From Physcomitrium patens (taxonomy: Eukaryota > Streptophyta > Bryopsida > Funariales > Funariaceae), in NCBI RefSeq assembly GCF_000002425.4, contig NC_037256.1, positions 5,985,648 through 6,049,647 on the forward strand: a DNA stretch of 64,000 bases, read 5' to 3'. Of this stretch, positions 11,157 to 23,834 are shown one piece after another; the first letter of the stretch is position 1; the number at the start of each line of letters is the position of its first letter. The notes beneath the pieces were generated by a model that was not told the origin of the DNA, made no database searches, and was given only the letters and a program-made list of their open reading frames with translations. The position numbers and the translations under genes are program-made.

Positions 11157-13382
11157 CACTTATAATATCAGAGCTTTATCTAATCTTAATTAAGAGTGGA
11201 TTACCTCTTTCTCTTGATAAGACATAAGCATATTAGAAGTTACGGATTATCCTTTTTTAAACTGATATTGTTCTTAGTATTTTCTTTGTTCTCAAGTCCT
11301 CTCTTCTATTTGTCTTGAGCGATATTAGACATCTTTTTTTTTCTAAGTATTATTATGGTAGAACTTTTTGAAATGAAGAGTACAATAGTACAAATGCAAG
11401 AGCAATTGAAGAAGTTAATGCTTGCGATACATCATCTCAATTTACCACCACAAGGAGCAATAAGATTGGCAGGAAGTGAAGTCATAGAAATGATTGGAGC
11501 TCCTTCAACATCTGCACCAAATCATGTCCCTTCTCCCATGGTGGAACATCCTTCCAGTGTTAGAAAACCAAGAATTTTTCTACCCAAGAGGTTTAATGGC
11601 ACCAGATCAAAGTTTAGAGGATTTATCAATCAAGTACAACTTGTGATTGAAATTCAATCTCAAAGCTATCCAACTCTAGGATCGCAAGTTAGATTCAGTG
11701 GTATGCTTCTTTCAGGTTCAACATTATCATGGTTTTCATCTTTTCTTGAATGAAAAGATCCAATATTAGATAACCTGGAGGCTTTTTTGGCAGATTGTTT
11801 ATCCATGTATGGAAAACATGATGCAATTTAAGTTGCAACCAACAAAATCCATATTTTTCGATAAGACAATCAATCAATAACATTGTATGCTTTATAATTT
11901 TTGACAACTTGCAATTGATATCAAGTGGGATGATATTGCACTTATCAACTAATTTCTCCACGGATTATAAGATGAGGTAAAAAAATTAATGTTCAACTTA
12001 CGTGATCCTCAAATATTAAGTCAAACAATTGACTTTACTATGAAGTGCGACAATTATCTTTTTGAATTTTGATTTGAGAATTGTACAAGTAGACTTCAAT
12101 ATTACTATAATTCAATGGCAACACCAACACCTCTTCAATACATACATTTGAAAGTAGAGGATATGCAAATTAATGTAGTATATTTCAAACTTCTTGCTGA
12201 GTAAAAAAAGACTCGTCATTGTCAAGAAGGATTGTGCTTATTTTGTGGAGAACCTAAGCACACTACTCAATATTGCCCAAAAAAGTGACACAACCATAAA
12301 ATGAGGAGTATGGCAATCAAAGAAGATAATATGTCAAAAAATGAGTTTTCCAGCTACAATAGGGACTGTGCAGTTGGAACCTTAAACAACACCTAGTGAA
12401 GGTCTTTTTCTCTCCTCAGAACCCTCTCATGGTTTTACAATAAATGTTATTTTAGAACCTAAACATCACAAAGCCTCTGCCTTATTAGATTCAGGAGCCT
12501 CAACATGTTTCTTAGATGAAGAATTTGCTAAAAGACATAGCATACTTTTAATGAAGAAAACTAAATGTGTTCATGTAAAAGTCATAGATGGTCATCTATT
12601 ATTTTTAAGAGATGTTATTCATGAAGCCCTTTCTATAGAAGTAGCAACTAATGGTCATAGTAGCTTTGTAATATTTAATATCATTAGATCTCCCTTTAAT
12701 CCAATCATTTTAGGTTTATCATGGCTAAAAAAATATAACCCTAAAATAGATTAGACTTCTCATAGTCTTAAATCTTCTGAAAGTATAATTAAGAGCATAA
12801 TTAATCAAGTAAAAAGTCATAAGTCTAGTACAATTAAACCTATATTTTTAGGCGCAAGAGCTTTCTTGTATGCTGGAAAAGAAAGATCACCTTATGTCAT
12901 TTATGTTGCACCTGTTTCTAGTGATGGAAAGACTTCAAGTGGCATTCCAAGCTAATATCAAGATTTTCAAGATGTATTTGAGAAGAAGAATGTGAATACT
13001 CTTCTAGAACATTGTTCCTATGATTGCTCAATTGACCTTCAAGAACGAACACAACCACCATTTGGACAATCTATAGTTTATCACAAAATCAGTTGGCTAA
13101 AGTCAAGGAGTATATTGAAGAGAATCTGGCTAAGAACCTCATACGCCATTTCAAATCTCCAACAAGAGCTCTATAGAATATGTAAATAAATTTTGTGGTA
13201 AGTTACTGGTTGGTTATTCATAACCTTGAGAATTAGACTTATGGTTAAGTAGTTTAGTTGATAATAGTAGGTTGTTACTGAAACAAATGGTTAAGAATTC
13301 AAAGAGTCATAACCTTTGGAATGTGCTGGCCGATGGTCCATCTTTTGGTTGGATAAAGAGGTTGAGAAAAGGGAGATCGGGG

Positions 13383-13529
13383 CCAGACTCTGAGAGTCGT
13401 AAGTTAAAGAGCCAGACTATAAAAGTCATAAGCTAAGGGGCTAGATTGTGAGAGTCATAAGCTAAGGGGCTAGATTATGAAAGTCGTAAGCCGGGGGGGC
13501 CAAACTATGAGAGTCATAAGCCGAGGTAA
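13383..13529 (+). repeat. 29-bp tandem repeat, five units, in the B 5' LTR
   Basis: Five imperfect units of about 29 bp, each of the form C(C/T)AGACT.TGAGAGTC followed by (G/A)TAAG, lie end to end. The matching array in the 3' LTR is at about 17982-18128, also five units. The B-family LTR at 62163-62932 has only one unit, near 62700-62725. Confidence 0.8.
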
Positions 13530-16500
13530 GCTTGGTGCTATCACTTTGTTTTCTTTGCTTTTATTATTTGCTTATGAAGAATTGTGATTGAGAGAAGTAT
13601 TATTGAAACTGTGATTAGAATATTGTAGAATATGACTTTGGACTGACCGTTTTGGAGAAAATCTATGACCTTGAGAATTGATATTATCAAATTGTGTTGT
13701 GTTAAGTGAAGATATTGAATTTTGTGTAATGAATTGAAAAATTGAATATAATAAGTAAGCTGAAGATCAGTAATTGAATATATATAAATCGCAAAGAGAG
13801 TAAGTGGGAGATGAATTGATAAGAATATGGAAGTATTGTTGAATTGATAGTCATAGAATGGATTATGTATTGAATTAAGATGGAAGTAGTAAGCCTTGGT
13901 GTTTTGTAGTTTGATAATTGATTTTAGATAGCTAGAATACAGTCAATTGTGACACTAACAGATCCAATTCATATAACCAGTCTTTTCTCGTGTTCGAACC
14001 CACTTCTATTAGTTCAATTGCTTTGGTATATTGAGGCTAAAACACAATGAGAACAACATTTTGGCACTACTGCCAAGGAAATTATAACAATATGAAATGT
14101 TAGAAATTGATTGTATGAAAGATGGAATTATATGTTGAATGAAAATGTGAGAAGAACTAGTTTTAGGGTTACAAATATGTGAGTTATAATTCAAGGCAGT
14201 ATTGATTTTGCCGAAAAGAATGAAAGATTATGAGTGATAATCATAGGAGGGAGGATTATCAAAGAATTAATCGACAAGTGAAAAAAAGACAGGGGCAATT
14301 ACGCATAAGAAATCTCGTAGAGAAACGACCAAAAGGAATTGTAGGTCCAAGTAAAACCAAAGGAAGAAAAATTCAAATTCAAATAGCAAAGATACCAGTG
14401 ATAATACCAATGGCTGCGGGAGTGCCAGAAGTACCAATTGTAGTACAAATGGGAGCAGAAGGAGACCGAACTATAAGTGTGGCATCATTATCTACTTTTA
14501 ATAGATGGTTGGGCTCTGATCTCGATCACTATATATCTCAATTCTTGATAGCCTGTATGGCTAATAATGGTAGAACTAAAGATATTTGGTTGAGATGGTT
14601 GCCAGCAACTTTAAAAGATGCAGCTTTTGAATGGTATAATCGTCAATCAGTGGATAGATTTCCCAATTAGGAGGCCTTGAGAAATGCCTTCCTAACCCAT
14701 TTTAGACCAATTGGATTTGAAGATTAATTTTGACAAAGTTATATGAATAGCAGGATATTTGCGAGGGAATCAATAGAGTCCTATTATGGCTAGGTCATGG
14801 ATATACTTCATAAATGGTCAAATAATCAAATTTCAGAGGCATTTATATTATCGATATTAATCAATGGTTTGCATCCACCAGAATTAAAAATGTTTGTAAA
14901 AGAGGCTCGGCTAGCTATGGTAGAGGCATCATTGGCATGAGCAAAGGTGTAAGAAGAATGTCATTATGATCAATTGTTAACAGTGGGGGCCACGATGATT
15001 CTAAGTTCAGGAAGCTAACAAATACAACTGAGAAATGTGTCGATGGATAATTATCCAAAAATGGCTGCCTCTAACATGAAGAATGTTATGTTGCAAAAAT
15101 CAATTAATGCTATACCACTCCAAGTAATAGCGCCAATAATGATGACACCTTATTTTATATCGCCAACCTATCAACAACCGGAGTTGTTCACAAATGTGAC
15201 TATTAAAGATGCAAATGAAGCCTTGTTATTAAATTTAAGAAAGAAGATGGAAGAATTGGCCGTGAATTTGACTAAAGATAAGGAGAAATGATATAAGCCT
15301 TCTAATACGAGACCTAATATATGGTATAATAATTATAAGGGACAAGATCATTTTGATACGGAATGTCCATCACCCAGACAAACGGATGTTCAATGTACAT
15401 TTTATGGAGGAAAGTACCTTACCCAAAACTGCTGGCATTTATAAAGGCAACAACAATTCAGTAATCAGACCATGATCCCATCGACTCAGTGAGAAGTCAA
15501 TCAAGCTCAAATGGAAAATATGTATGGATGGAATGGAAATCAATCTAATGGATAAAATCAAACATTCAATAACTTTCAAAGTTCCAATTTTAATCAAGGA
15601 TCTGCATCTAACCTCTGGAACTACGAGAAGGAGCAGCAGAGGTATCAGCAATATGCTCCATCGGCATCATCTAACGAAGTACCCTCCATACCAACTGAAC
15701 AACCAGGATCATTTTCTAACCCTACATGGAACAAGTCTAGTAGGTATATACCGGTAGAGACACCCAATATGCCGGATGGAGGTGCAAGAAGACCACTTTG
15801 TTGTTTCTGTTGTAGACAGATTGGTCATTATACCAATGAATGTCCCAATCCCAGAGCTAGTAATAATTATGCATCAGTGTGTATAAATTGCAAGCAGTTG
15901 GGACATACTTATCAGTAATATAATGCTCCATTCAATTTCAATAATCAGGATCAATAGATCCAAAGCCAAGGAAAAATAGAAGAGATAAATCAAGGTCCTG
16001 AAGATTCACCAGTTCATCAGGTAGAAGTAGTCCAAGCTGTCCTTACAAGAAGTTAGCAAAAATGAAAAAGATCAATTCAATATTTGGGTGATCTTGAAGC
16101 AAAGCACTAATTTGACCCAATTACGGGGCCATCCAATCCAGGTCCTATTACAGGCGTCTTATCCAGTATGAGACCTAACTCAGTTGGGCAATCCACTCAG
16201 GTCTCGATTACGGAGTCTTTGGTTCCATTTCAAGCTGTTTTGTTTTCTATGCAGTTTTAAAAAACATCCTATCCATTAAAAGATCCTCTCGGAGGCACGA
16301 ATTTTAAAGAAGCTCCGTCTACTGTTTGAATTCCGAGTCCAGGGTGAAAGAAAAACTTACCTCACAGAGTTAAATTCAAACCAATGAAAATGAAGAGGGC
16401 ATTGGGTATTACCTTACATATGGAATCCTATGACATTTTGAAGGATCTGAACACTATTCGGCCTTATATTTCTATGAAGCAACTTCTAGCAATCGCACCA

Positions 16501-17981
16501 GAGTGTCGTCTACATTAAATTAATCGTTAATACGGCATGATGAGCTTAGTGCCAATGATGATGCAATAGCACCAATTACAGAGGCGTCCGTGGAAGCAGA
16601 CCAATACCTTGGAGTGGTATACCAATGTGACGGTCCTGAGGAGTACTTGATATACCCGACGGATTCAAAAATCTTTACTAAAGTTAGTATTGATTGGATG
16701 ACCAAGTATGATGTATACCACGTCAGTGCCTTAGACACAGGATTCAATACTTCGCACATTTTGGACTTATTAACTGATTTTACACCAGCGCAGGGATTGA
16801 AACCAAACATCGTCACTACATCTTTATGTTAAACTATCAATTTGGCAACCACAGCAGAGCCTCGGACAATTAAGGTATACAAAGGTATTAAGGAACAGGA
16901 GTTAACCTGCTGGACAAAATTTTTCTTGCATCATAAATCAGCTTTTTTTTGGACTTATGTTGATCTAAAAGGTATCCCCACTAAAGTCTGTGAGCATCAT
17001 ATCATTTTAGAGGAGAACGCTAAACCGGTACGATAAAGGCAACATTGCCTTAATCCTAAATATTTTCTTGTAGTGAAAGAGGAATTGGACAAGCTTCTTG
17101 TAGTTGGTTTTATTTATCCGGTACTGAATAGTGAGTGAGTTTCTCCAATTGTGATGGTGCCAAAAAAGAACAGAAAAATCCGAATTTGTCAAGATTTCCA
17201 GAAACTTAATGCGGCCACCAAGAAAGATTACTTCCCATTACTTTCCATGGACAGTATGGTTAACATGTTGTTATTATCACCAGGTAGTAAAAGAATAGGA
17301 GTGGGGCACCAGTTAAAGTCATTCTATGGTGTTATTTTGGATTGGCTGGAGTGCCATTTTCTTGTATTTTTGGTATTCTCGAAAATAATAGTTCCAATTA
17401 AGAGTTAACAGTGAGGAGCCAGTCACAAGTATCAATTGAAGATGTTCCAGAATGGATGAATCAGCAGCAACAACAATTGAAACTTTGAGATGTCCAGATC
17501 TTGAAACTAGAAGCTCAAGTCCGTGAATTGAGAGAGTATAATGAAGATCTCTCAAACTAGTTGAGAAAGGAGTCGATGGACGGACTGAAGGAGGAAGAAG
17601 AAGATTTACAATTGGAATTAGATTTAGTGGAATGCACATTCGATAATGGAGCAAATAATCAATTGGGTGGGTAAGAAGAAATAGTACCTTTGTAGAGTTT
17701 TGTTAAGTAGTTTTTAGATAGGTAACAATTGTGTGTTTGCGAGGGCGCTACACAATTAGGAGTGGGGCTATGTAAAATATGTAAATAAATTTTGTGGTAA
17801 GTTACTGGTTGGTTATTGATAACCTTGAGAATTAGACCTATGCTTAGGTAGTTTAGTTGATAACAGTAGGTTGTTATTGGAACAAATGGTTAAGAATTCA
17901 AAGGGTCATAACCTTTGAAATGTGCTAGCCGATGGTCCATCTTTTGATAGGATAAAGAAGTTGAGAAAAGAGAGATCGGGA

Positions 17982-18128
17982 CCAGACTGTGAGAGTCGTA
18001 AGTCAAAGGACTAGACTATAAGAGTCATAAGTCAAGGGACCAGATTGTGAGAGTCGTAAGCTAAGGGACTAGATTGTGAGAGTCGTAAGTCGGAGGGGCT
18101 AGACTATGAGAGTCATAAGTTGGGATAA
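17982..18128 (+). repeat. 29-bp tandem repeat, five units, in the B 3' LTR
   Basis: Same array as in the 5' LTR, with independent point differences between the two copies. Confidence 0.8.
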
Positions 18129-21100
18129 GCTTGGTGCTACCTCTTTATTTTTTTTGCTTTTATTATTTGCTTATGAAGAATTGTGATTGAGAGAAGTATT
18201 ATTGAAACTGTGATTAGAATATTGTAGAATATGACTTTGGACTGACCATTTTGGAAAAAATTTGTGACCTTGAGAATTGAGATTATCAAATTGTGTATGT
18301 TAAGTAAAGATATTGAATTCTGTATGATGAATTAAAAAATTGAATATAATAAGTAAGTTGGAGATCAGTAATTAAATATATATAAATTGCAAAGAGAGTG
18401 AGTAGGAGATGAATTGATAAGAATATGGAAATATTATTGAATTGATATTCATAGAATGGATTATGTATTGAATTAAGATGGAAGTAGTAAGCCTTGGTAT
18501 TTTGTAGTTTGATAATTGATTTTAGATAGCTAGATTACAGTCAATTGTGACACTAATAGACCCAATTCATATAATCAATCTTTTCCCGTGTTTGAATCCA
18601 CCTCTATTAGTTCAATTGCTTTGGTATATTAAAGCTAGAACACAACGAGAAAAATAAGTTCTAATTTTATTTGTGAAGAAAAAGGATGGATTATTACGGA
18701 TGAGTGTCGATTATTGAAGATTCAACAAAAGCACCATCAGGAACAGGTATCTACTACCTTTGATATTTGGACTCCTTGTTCAGTTGAATCAAGCTAAGAT
18801 CTATAGAAAAATAGATCTACGAGGAATATACAATCTGGTACGAATCAAAGAAAGAGATGAATAGAAGACTATATTTTGAACAAGGTATAGATATTTTGAA
18901 TACAACATCATGCCTTTTGGACTTATAAATGCACTAGCAACATTCTAATATCTAATGAATGATGTCTTTTGGGAGTTTTTAGATGATTTTTTTGTCTATT
19001 ATCTAGATGACATCTTAATCTATTCTAAGAATATAAAAGAATATGAACTTCATATTCGTCGTGTATTACAAAAACTAAGAGATGCGAGACTCTATGCCAA
19101 GATAGAAAAGTATATATTTTACATTACTTAAGTCAACTTCTTAGGATACATCATTCCAAATGATGGACTTATGATGGATCCTAAGAAAGTTCAAGCTATT
19201 ATGGATTGGAAGATCTCAAAAATAGTAAGAGATGTCCAATGTTTTTTGGAATTTTTCAACTACTATTGGATCTTCATGAAAGACTTCTCTCAAGTTACAG
19301 CTCCATTTACACATTTGATTTATAAAGACAAACTTCAATGGAATTAAGAAGCAGAAGTAGTATTTGAAGCTTTCAAGATAGCCTTTATTTTTGCACCAAT
19401 TTTGTATTGCGTCAATTTTTCTAAGCCATTTTTTATGGAAACAGATGCATGAGACTTTGCTTTGAATGTCGTATTGTTAAAAATAGGAATAGATGATAAA
19501 CTTCATCCAATAGCTTTTCATTCCAAAAAAATTTCAGCAACCAAGATCAACTACAAGATCTATGATAAAGAACTTTTTGCAATGGTAGATTCATTTCAAG
19601 AATGGCACCATTATTTAGAAGGTGCTTTTAATTTGGTCATCATATATACAGATCACAAGAACCTTGAATATTTTATGTTAGCATATATTTTGAATTATTG
19701 CCAAGTCCATTGGAGTAGGTAATTGTCAAGATTCAAATTTGAAATCACTTATTGACCAGAAAAATAACAAGGTTTGTCAGATATACTCTCTACACAATCT
19801 TATCTTACATCAAAGGAAGGAGATGTTGCTTTTGATCAGTAATGGACAATTTTCTTGAAGCTAGAGCATCTTCATCTTGAAGCAATGAAATCAATACTAA
19901 CTATTGATTCAACTTTTATTAAGCAAGTTCAGTCAAGTATGTCTTCTGATCCTCTTATTCCTGATATTAAGAAAAATCCTTCAAAGTCTCATGATACTTC
20001 CAAGTTTGAATTCAAGAATAATCTACTATATTTTGAGGGACTCCTATATGTTCTAGAAGGTGAAGTTTGATTGTATATTCTTCGAGCTTGTCATGACTTT
20101 CCAACAGTAGGACATTTTGAGTACAATAAAACTTTGGAACTAATATCTAGGGATTTTTGGTGGCCCCAAATGTACGAGGCAGTCAAAGATTTTGTACAAT
20201 CTTGTTATATTTGTTCAAGATCAAAAACTCCTTGTCGTCAACTTTACGGACTTCTTCAGCCATTCCAAAACAACCATGGTCTTCTATTACTTTGGATTTC
20301 ATCATGGATCTTCCAATCTCAGATTCTTATGACTCTATATTTATGATAGTAGATTATTTTACCAAGATGGCATATTTTGTACTATGTACAAAATCTATTA
20401 TAGGTGAAGAAACAGCTAAGCTCTTTCTAGACAATATTTATCGCTATTATAGATTACCCAAGGATATTATATTAGATAGGAGAACTCAATTTGTATCAAG
20501 ATTTTGGTGGATTCTTTTAAAGATTCTAAAAGTAGATATAAAACTATCTTCGGTATTCTATCCTCAAATTGATGGACAAGTAGAGCATGTTAATCAAGTT
20601 TTGGAATACTATTTAAGATGTACCATCAACTACCAACAAGATGATTGGACAACTCTTTTGCCATTGGTAAAACTTTGCTTATAATATAATAATACATTCT
20701 TCTATAAAATAAACACCTTTCTTTGTCAATTATGGTTATCATCCATGACTTGATACTTTTGACTTTTCAAAAGCTGATAATTCTGTAGCAAAAGATTTGA
20801 CAAATCATTTGTCAAAGCTACATGCAACAATGAAGGCATGGTTAAAAGAAGCTCAAGAACATCAAAAGATCAATGCGGATGTCTATCAAAATGAACAACC
20901 ACCATTCCACATGGGTGACAAGGTATAGTTACTTTGTCGCAATATCAAGACTACTTATCCTTGTGATAAGTTGGACTATCGAAGACTTGGACTATTTTTT
21001 ATTTCTGTACAAATCAATCCAGTTGCATATTATTTATAGCTATCAGAGTCAATGAAAATCCATCCAATATTCTACATGTCTCTTTTTCAATCATACAAGA

Positions 21101-21433
21101 TAGTGGACATACGAAGAAAAAGATAAGCTCCATCTCCTCCTATAGAAGTGGAAAATAATGAAGAGTTTGAAGTAGAAGAAGTCCTAGATTCAAGGCAGCG
21201 CTGAAATTAATTAGAATATCTTGTCCATTGGCACGGATATGATATTAGTGAACACACATAGGAGCTAGTATAGAATCTTATAAATGCTGAAAAGGTGGTA
21301 GAGGCTTTTCATCAACAACATCCATCAAAATCAAGATGAAAACCTTTCTTATAAAAGGAACAAGATCTAAGCAAGATAACATTCTATTTTCAATCTTTAT
21401 TTGTAGCTTCTTTGTAGTTGTGACACTGAGGAG

Positions 21434-21890
21434 ATGGAGAACCAACAACTAGCAGGTTCAACTTTAGAGCCTTTGTTTGTTGACTTATTGGACGAGACAT
21501 TATGATTGTCACAACTTTCCAGTCGACGCAATCAAGATGAAGATCCTTAAGAACGACATGTTCTTCCTCAAATAGGTGGCGAGATACAACATATTTAATA
21601 TTACAACCTTAGAAGGGACTCCCAATGTTTGGTGATTTTATTAGAAGTAGAAACAACTCTTGATGGTGTTCCAAATATTTTATTTGAAGGAAGTTATGAA
21701 GGCTTCAACAACGATCAAATAATAGGATAGTCTTTCCACCTTAGTATGGCACACTATCGATGGTTGAAAGGCCTTATCAATCATCATCAAAGAAAAAAAA
21801 AGATCAAAATATATGACAAATATAATTCACTGCATTTTAGACTTCTTCAATATGTGATCACTTCTCCTCGTGGAACTTGTCCTTGAAGGG
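21434..21890 (+). pseudogene. Extra coding segment after the chromodomain of element A
   Basis: Between the chromodomain and the purine tract before the 3' LTR lies a further stretch with coding character. It reads HYRWLKGLINH near 21750-21785. The same position in element C (about 60822-61190) reads HYRWL and a similar lead-in. The pattern of similarity is at protein level, so this was probably a translated part of the element. No known domain is recognised. Part of a broken fossil. Confidence 0.5.
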
Positions 21891-21898
21891 AGGATTAT

Positions 21899-22448
21899 GT
21901 CACGGACATATATTTACTATAATTCTTACCTAAGTGATATGAATAGGTAGAAGTAGATAAAAGTAGATTAATTTCATAATATCTTCTAGAGAAGATTCCT
22001 AGAAACTTCATAGACGTTGCTTTGATTTTACATGTGTTTATACTTGATTGATAGGTTAGAAACTTGGTCAACAAGTTAACCATGTGCCACACATGTTGGT
22101 AGCTTACGGGACAAGCTAACTATGTGGCGCCTACATAGAAAACTTACCTTGTAAGTTAAGATACATGTTGTGTAAAGTCAACACATTTTTGGAGGTCCTA
22201 TAGAATGTTGCCACATAGCTCCTAGGTAGATAGTATATATAGAGACAAGAGTGAAGAAGGCTTCACTCTTGTCAACTCCTTTCTTGCTTCTAGTCTAGTT
22301 TCAAGGGTCTCTAATTTTCTTGTCTTTTGGCAATAGCCATTCTAGTTTCTTTTTTAATATACTTATTTAGTTATTTTTATTTTGTCATCTTTCTTTGAAA
22401 AAAAGTCTCACTTGTTTATTTGTTTTTATCAAGTTCTTGTCCTTGACA
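21899..22448 (+). repeat. 3' LTR of element A
   Basis: It starts TGTCACGGAC and ends TTGACA. A TATATAT box is at 22234-22240. A perfect 13-bp stem (GACAAGAGTGAAG at 22244-22256 with CTTCACTCTTGTC at 22261-22273, loop AAGG) follows at once; its 3' arm is the self-primer sequence. Confidence 0.88.
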
Positions 22449-23834
22449 ACTATAAGGATTAGACTAGTTGCTGGTTCTCCTATTTTCTACTAGTAAATCT
22501 TATTTTTTTGTATTTTTGACTTCACCATTGTATTTAAAAACATCCTATTAGCAGAAGAATCTCATATGGATTTCAAATCTAGCTTCATTTCTTCATAATG
22601 GCTTCTAAGGTGGAAAACTCAAGTTTACCAAGGCCTTAGAATCTTTTATAAAAATTCCTAAATTTTTTAAAATAAATTCTAAATAAATTCTAAAAAATAT
22701 TATAATATTTTTATAATAATAATGTCTATGTAAGACTATATTTTTCTATCTTATTTATTTTTTATAGTAATAAAATCAATTTACATCCACTAAAAATCTA
22801 TTTTTCCAAAAAATTACTAAAACTACATGAAGTTCTCTTCAGGCTTCTTCTAACTACTAACTAATCATTGATAGGATTTTTATAAATAAAAAATATAGAT
22901 AGGAGGCCAATAAAGACATTAATCTCAATAACTAATCCTTAATACTTAACAATAAGTAAAAATATTAAATTAACTAAAATAATTACCTCCAAGATTTATT
23001 AAGATTCCATTTTTATAACTTCTCTTCTAATAAGATTTTTATAACTTATAAATACTTCTAAATTCTAATAAATAATTAAATAATCAAATAGACTCTTTAA
23101 TTTTACTATTTATATAATTAAATAATTTTTTTAAAAAAAATAATCCACTAATTAAGATGCATTGATGGGACTCACATATTAATACAAAAAGTAGAATATA
23201 ATCAATAAAACATAAATATTTGGAAATAATAAAGGTAATAATAGATAAGACATTGATGAATTATGTAATAGAAGTAAAAATATATAATATTAGAATGAAG
23301 CATTTTTCTCATGATTATGTGAATTTAAGCATTGAGGCATTAAATCAAGTGAACTCATTATAGTTATGCTTTGTTCTATCCCTGTACTATTTTCATCCAG
23401 TTATATCTATTTTCATCTAATTGAATGATTTCCATCTAGAAGTGTTGTCTTCATCTGACTATGTTGTTTCTGTCCAACAAAGCTTGTTTTCATTTGACTC
23501 TGGTATTTTATTCCAACAATACTATTTCCATTTGATAATGTTTCTTTTCATCCTATTTCTTATTCTATCTATTTTTTTCCTCATTCGGCTACTTCTATTT
23601 ACTAGTTCTATATAATTCTTTTGTTTTTCTTATTTTGTTATTTATCACTTATTCTATGTTAAATCAATTGGTAATCATTGTTTGAAAGGCATTATCTAGA
23701 TAGTTATAAATCAATTGATTAGATAATCAATCATTAAATTAATTACATAATTAATTCCTACTACCTTCCAAACTTGTTGTATAGTTATTTTTCCTCTTAA
23801 AGTAAAGTAGGGAGGATTTTTAGCTCACAACAAG
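22449..23834. other. AT-rich spacer with a degenerate TTTCATC repeat
   Basis: Mostly featureless AT-rich DNA. At about 23385-23560 a motif like TTTTCATCTGACT recurs every 20-25 bases in a decayed tandem pattern. An open frame over it (from 23421) is low-complexity and I do not take it as a gene. Confidence 0.4.

Larger units (their letters stand above)
13172..18656 (+). mobile_element. Family B Ty3/gypsy fossil nested in element A
   Basis: LTRs lie at 13172-14058 and 17771-18656, ending in ...ACA or a decayed equivalent and starting TGTA or decayed. The flanks AGCTC (13167-13171) and AGTTC (18657-18661) are a likely 5-bp target duplication with one change. Parts: decayed tRNA-Asp-like primer site (about 14061), gag (about 14230-15000), two zinc knuckles (near 15800-15910, first reads CCFCCRQIGHYTNEC), a spacer, an N-terminal reverse transcriptase segment (about 16960-17250, reads PKKNRKIRICQDF), a coiled-coil segment (about 17430-17660) and a purine tract before the 3' LTR. 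It is far shorter than a full gypsy element and broken, with many breaks. LTRs differ by about 8% by eye, younger than host element A. The primer site suggests the Tat/Athila side of gypsy. Confidence 0.8.
10593..22448 (+). mobile_element. Family A chromodomain Ty3/gypsy retrotransposon fossil, hosting element B
   Basis: Two related LTRs of about 550 bp (10593-11142 and 21899-22448) bracket gag (about 11355-12300, with a CCHC knuckle reading CLFCGEPKHTTQYC near 12236), protease (about 12460-12760), reverse transcriptase (about 12990-13165 and, beyond element B, 18665-19230), RNase H (about 19330-19720), integrase (about 19860-20900) and a chromodomain (about 21140-21330). The LTR ends are TGTCACGGAC at 21899 and, less well kept, TGACA at 22448. 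A purine tract (GAAGGGAGGA) precedes the 3' LTR. The LTRs differ by roughly 12% by eye, so the element is old. It is clearly broken, with many breaks (tens). No convincing target duplication remains. Domain order places it with chromoviruses; closest family in the window is C. Confidence 0.85.

Noticed and set aside
13985-14010. GTTCGAACCC, a tRNA B-box-like string, with a similar GTTCGAGTCC near 36209
   Set aside because: No A box, cloverleaf or acceptor stem around either; the first lies in the B LTR and the second in the E LTR.
23385-23560. CRISPR-like spaced repeats (TTTCATC motif)
   Set aside because: Units are short, irregular and degenerate with no constant repeat or spacer length; the DNA is eukaryotic.
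23421-23615. Hydrophobic 64-residue ORF
   Set aside because: It is translated pyrimidine-rich, imperfectly repeated DNA; a membrane-like sequence is expected from such composition.
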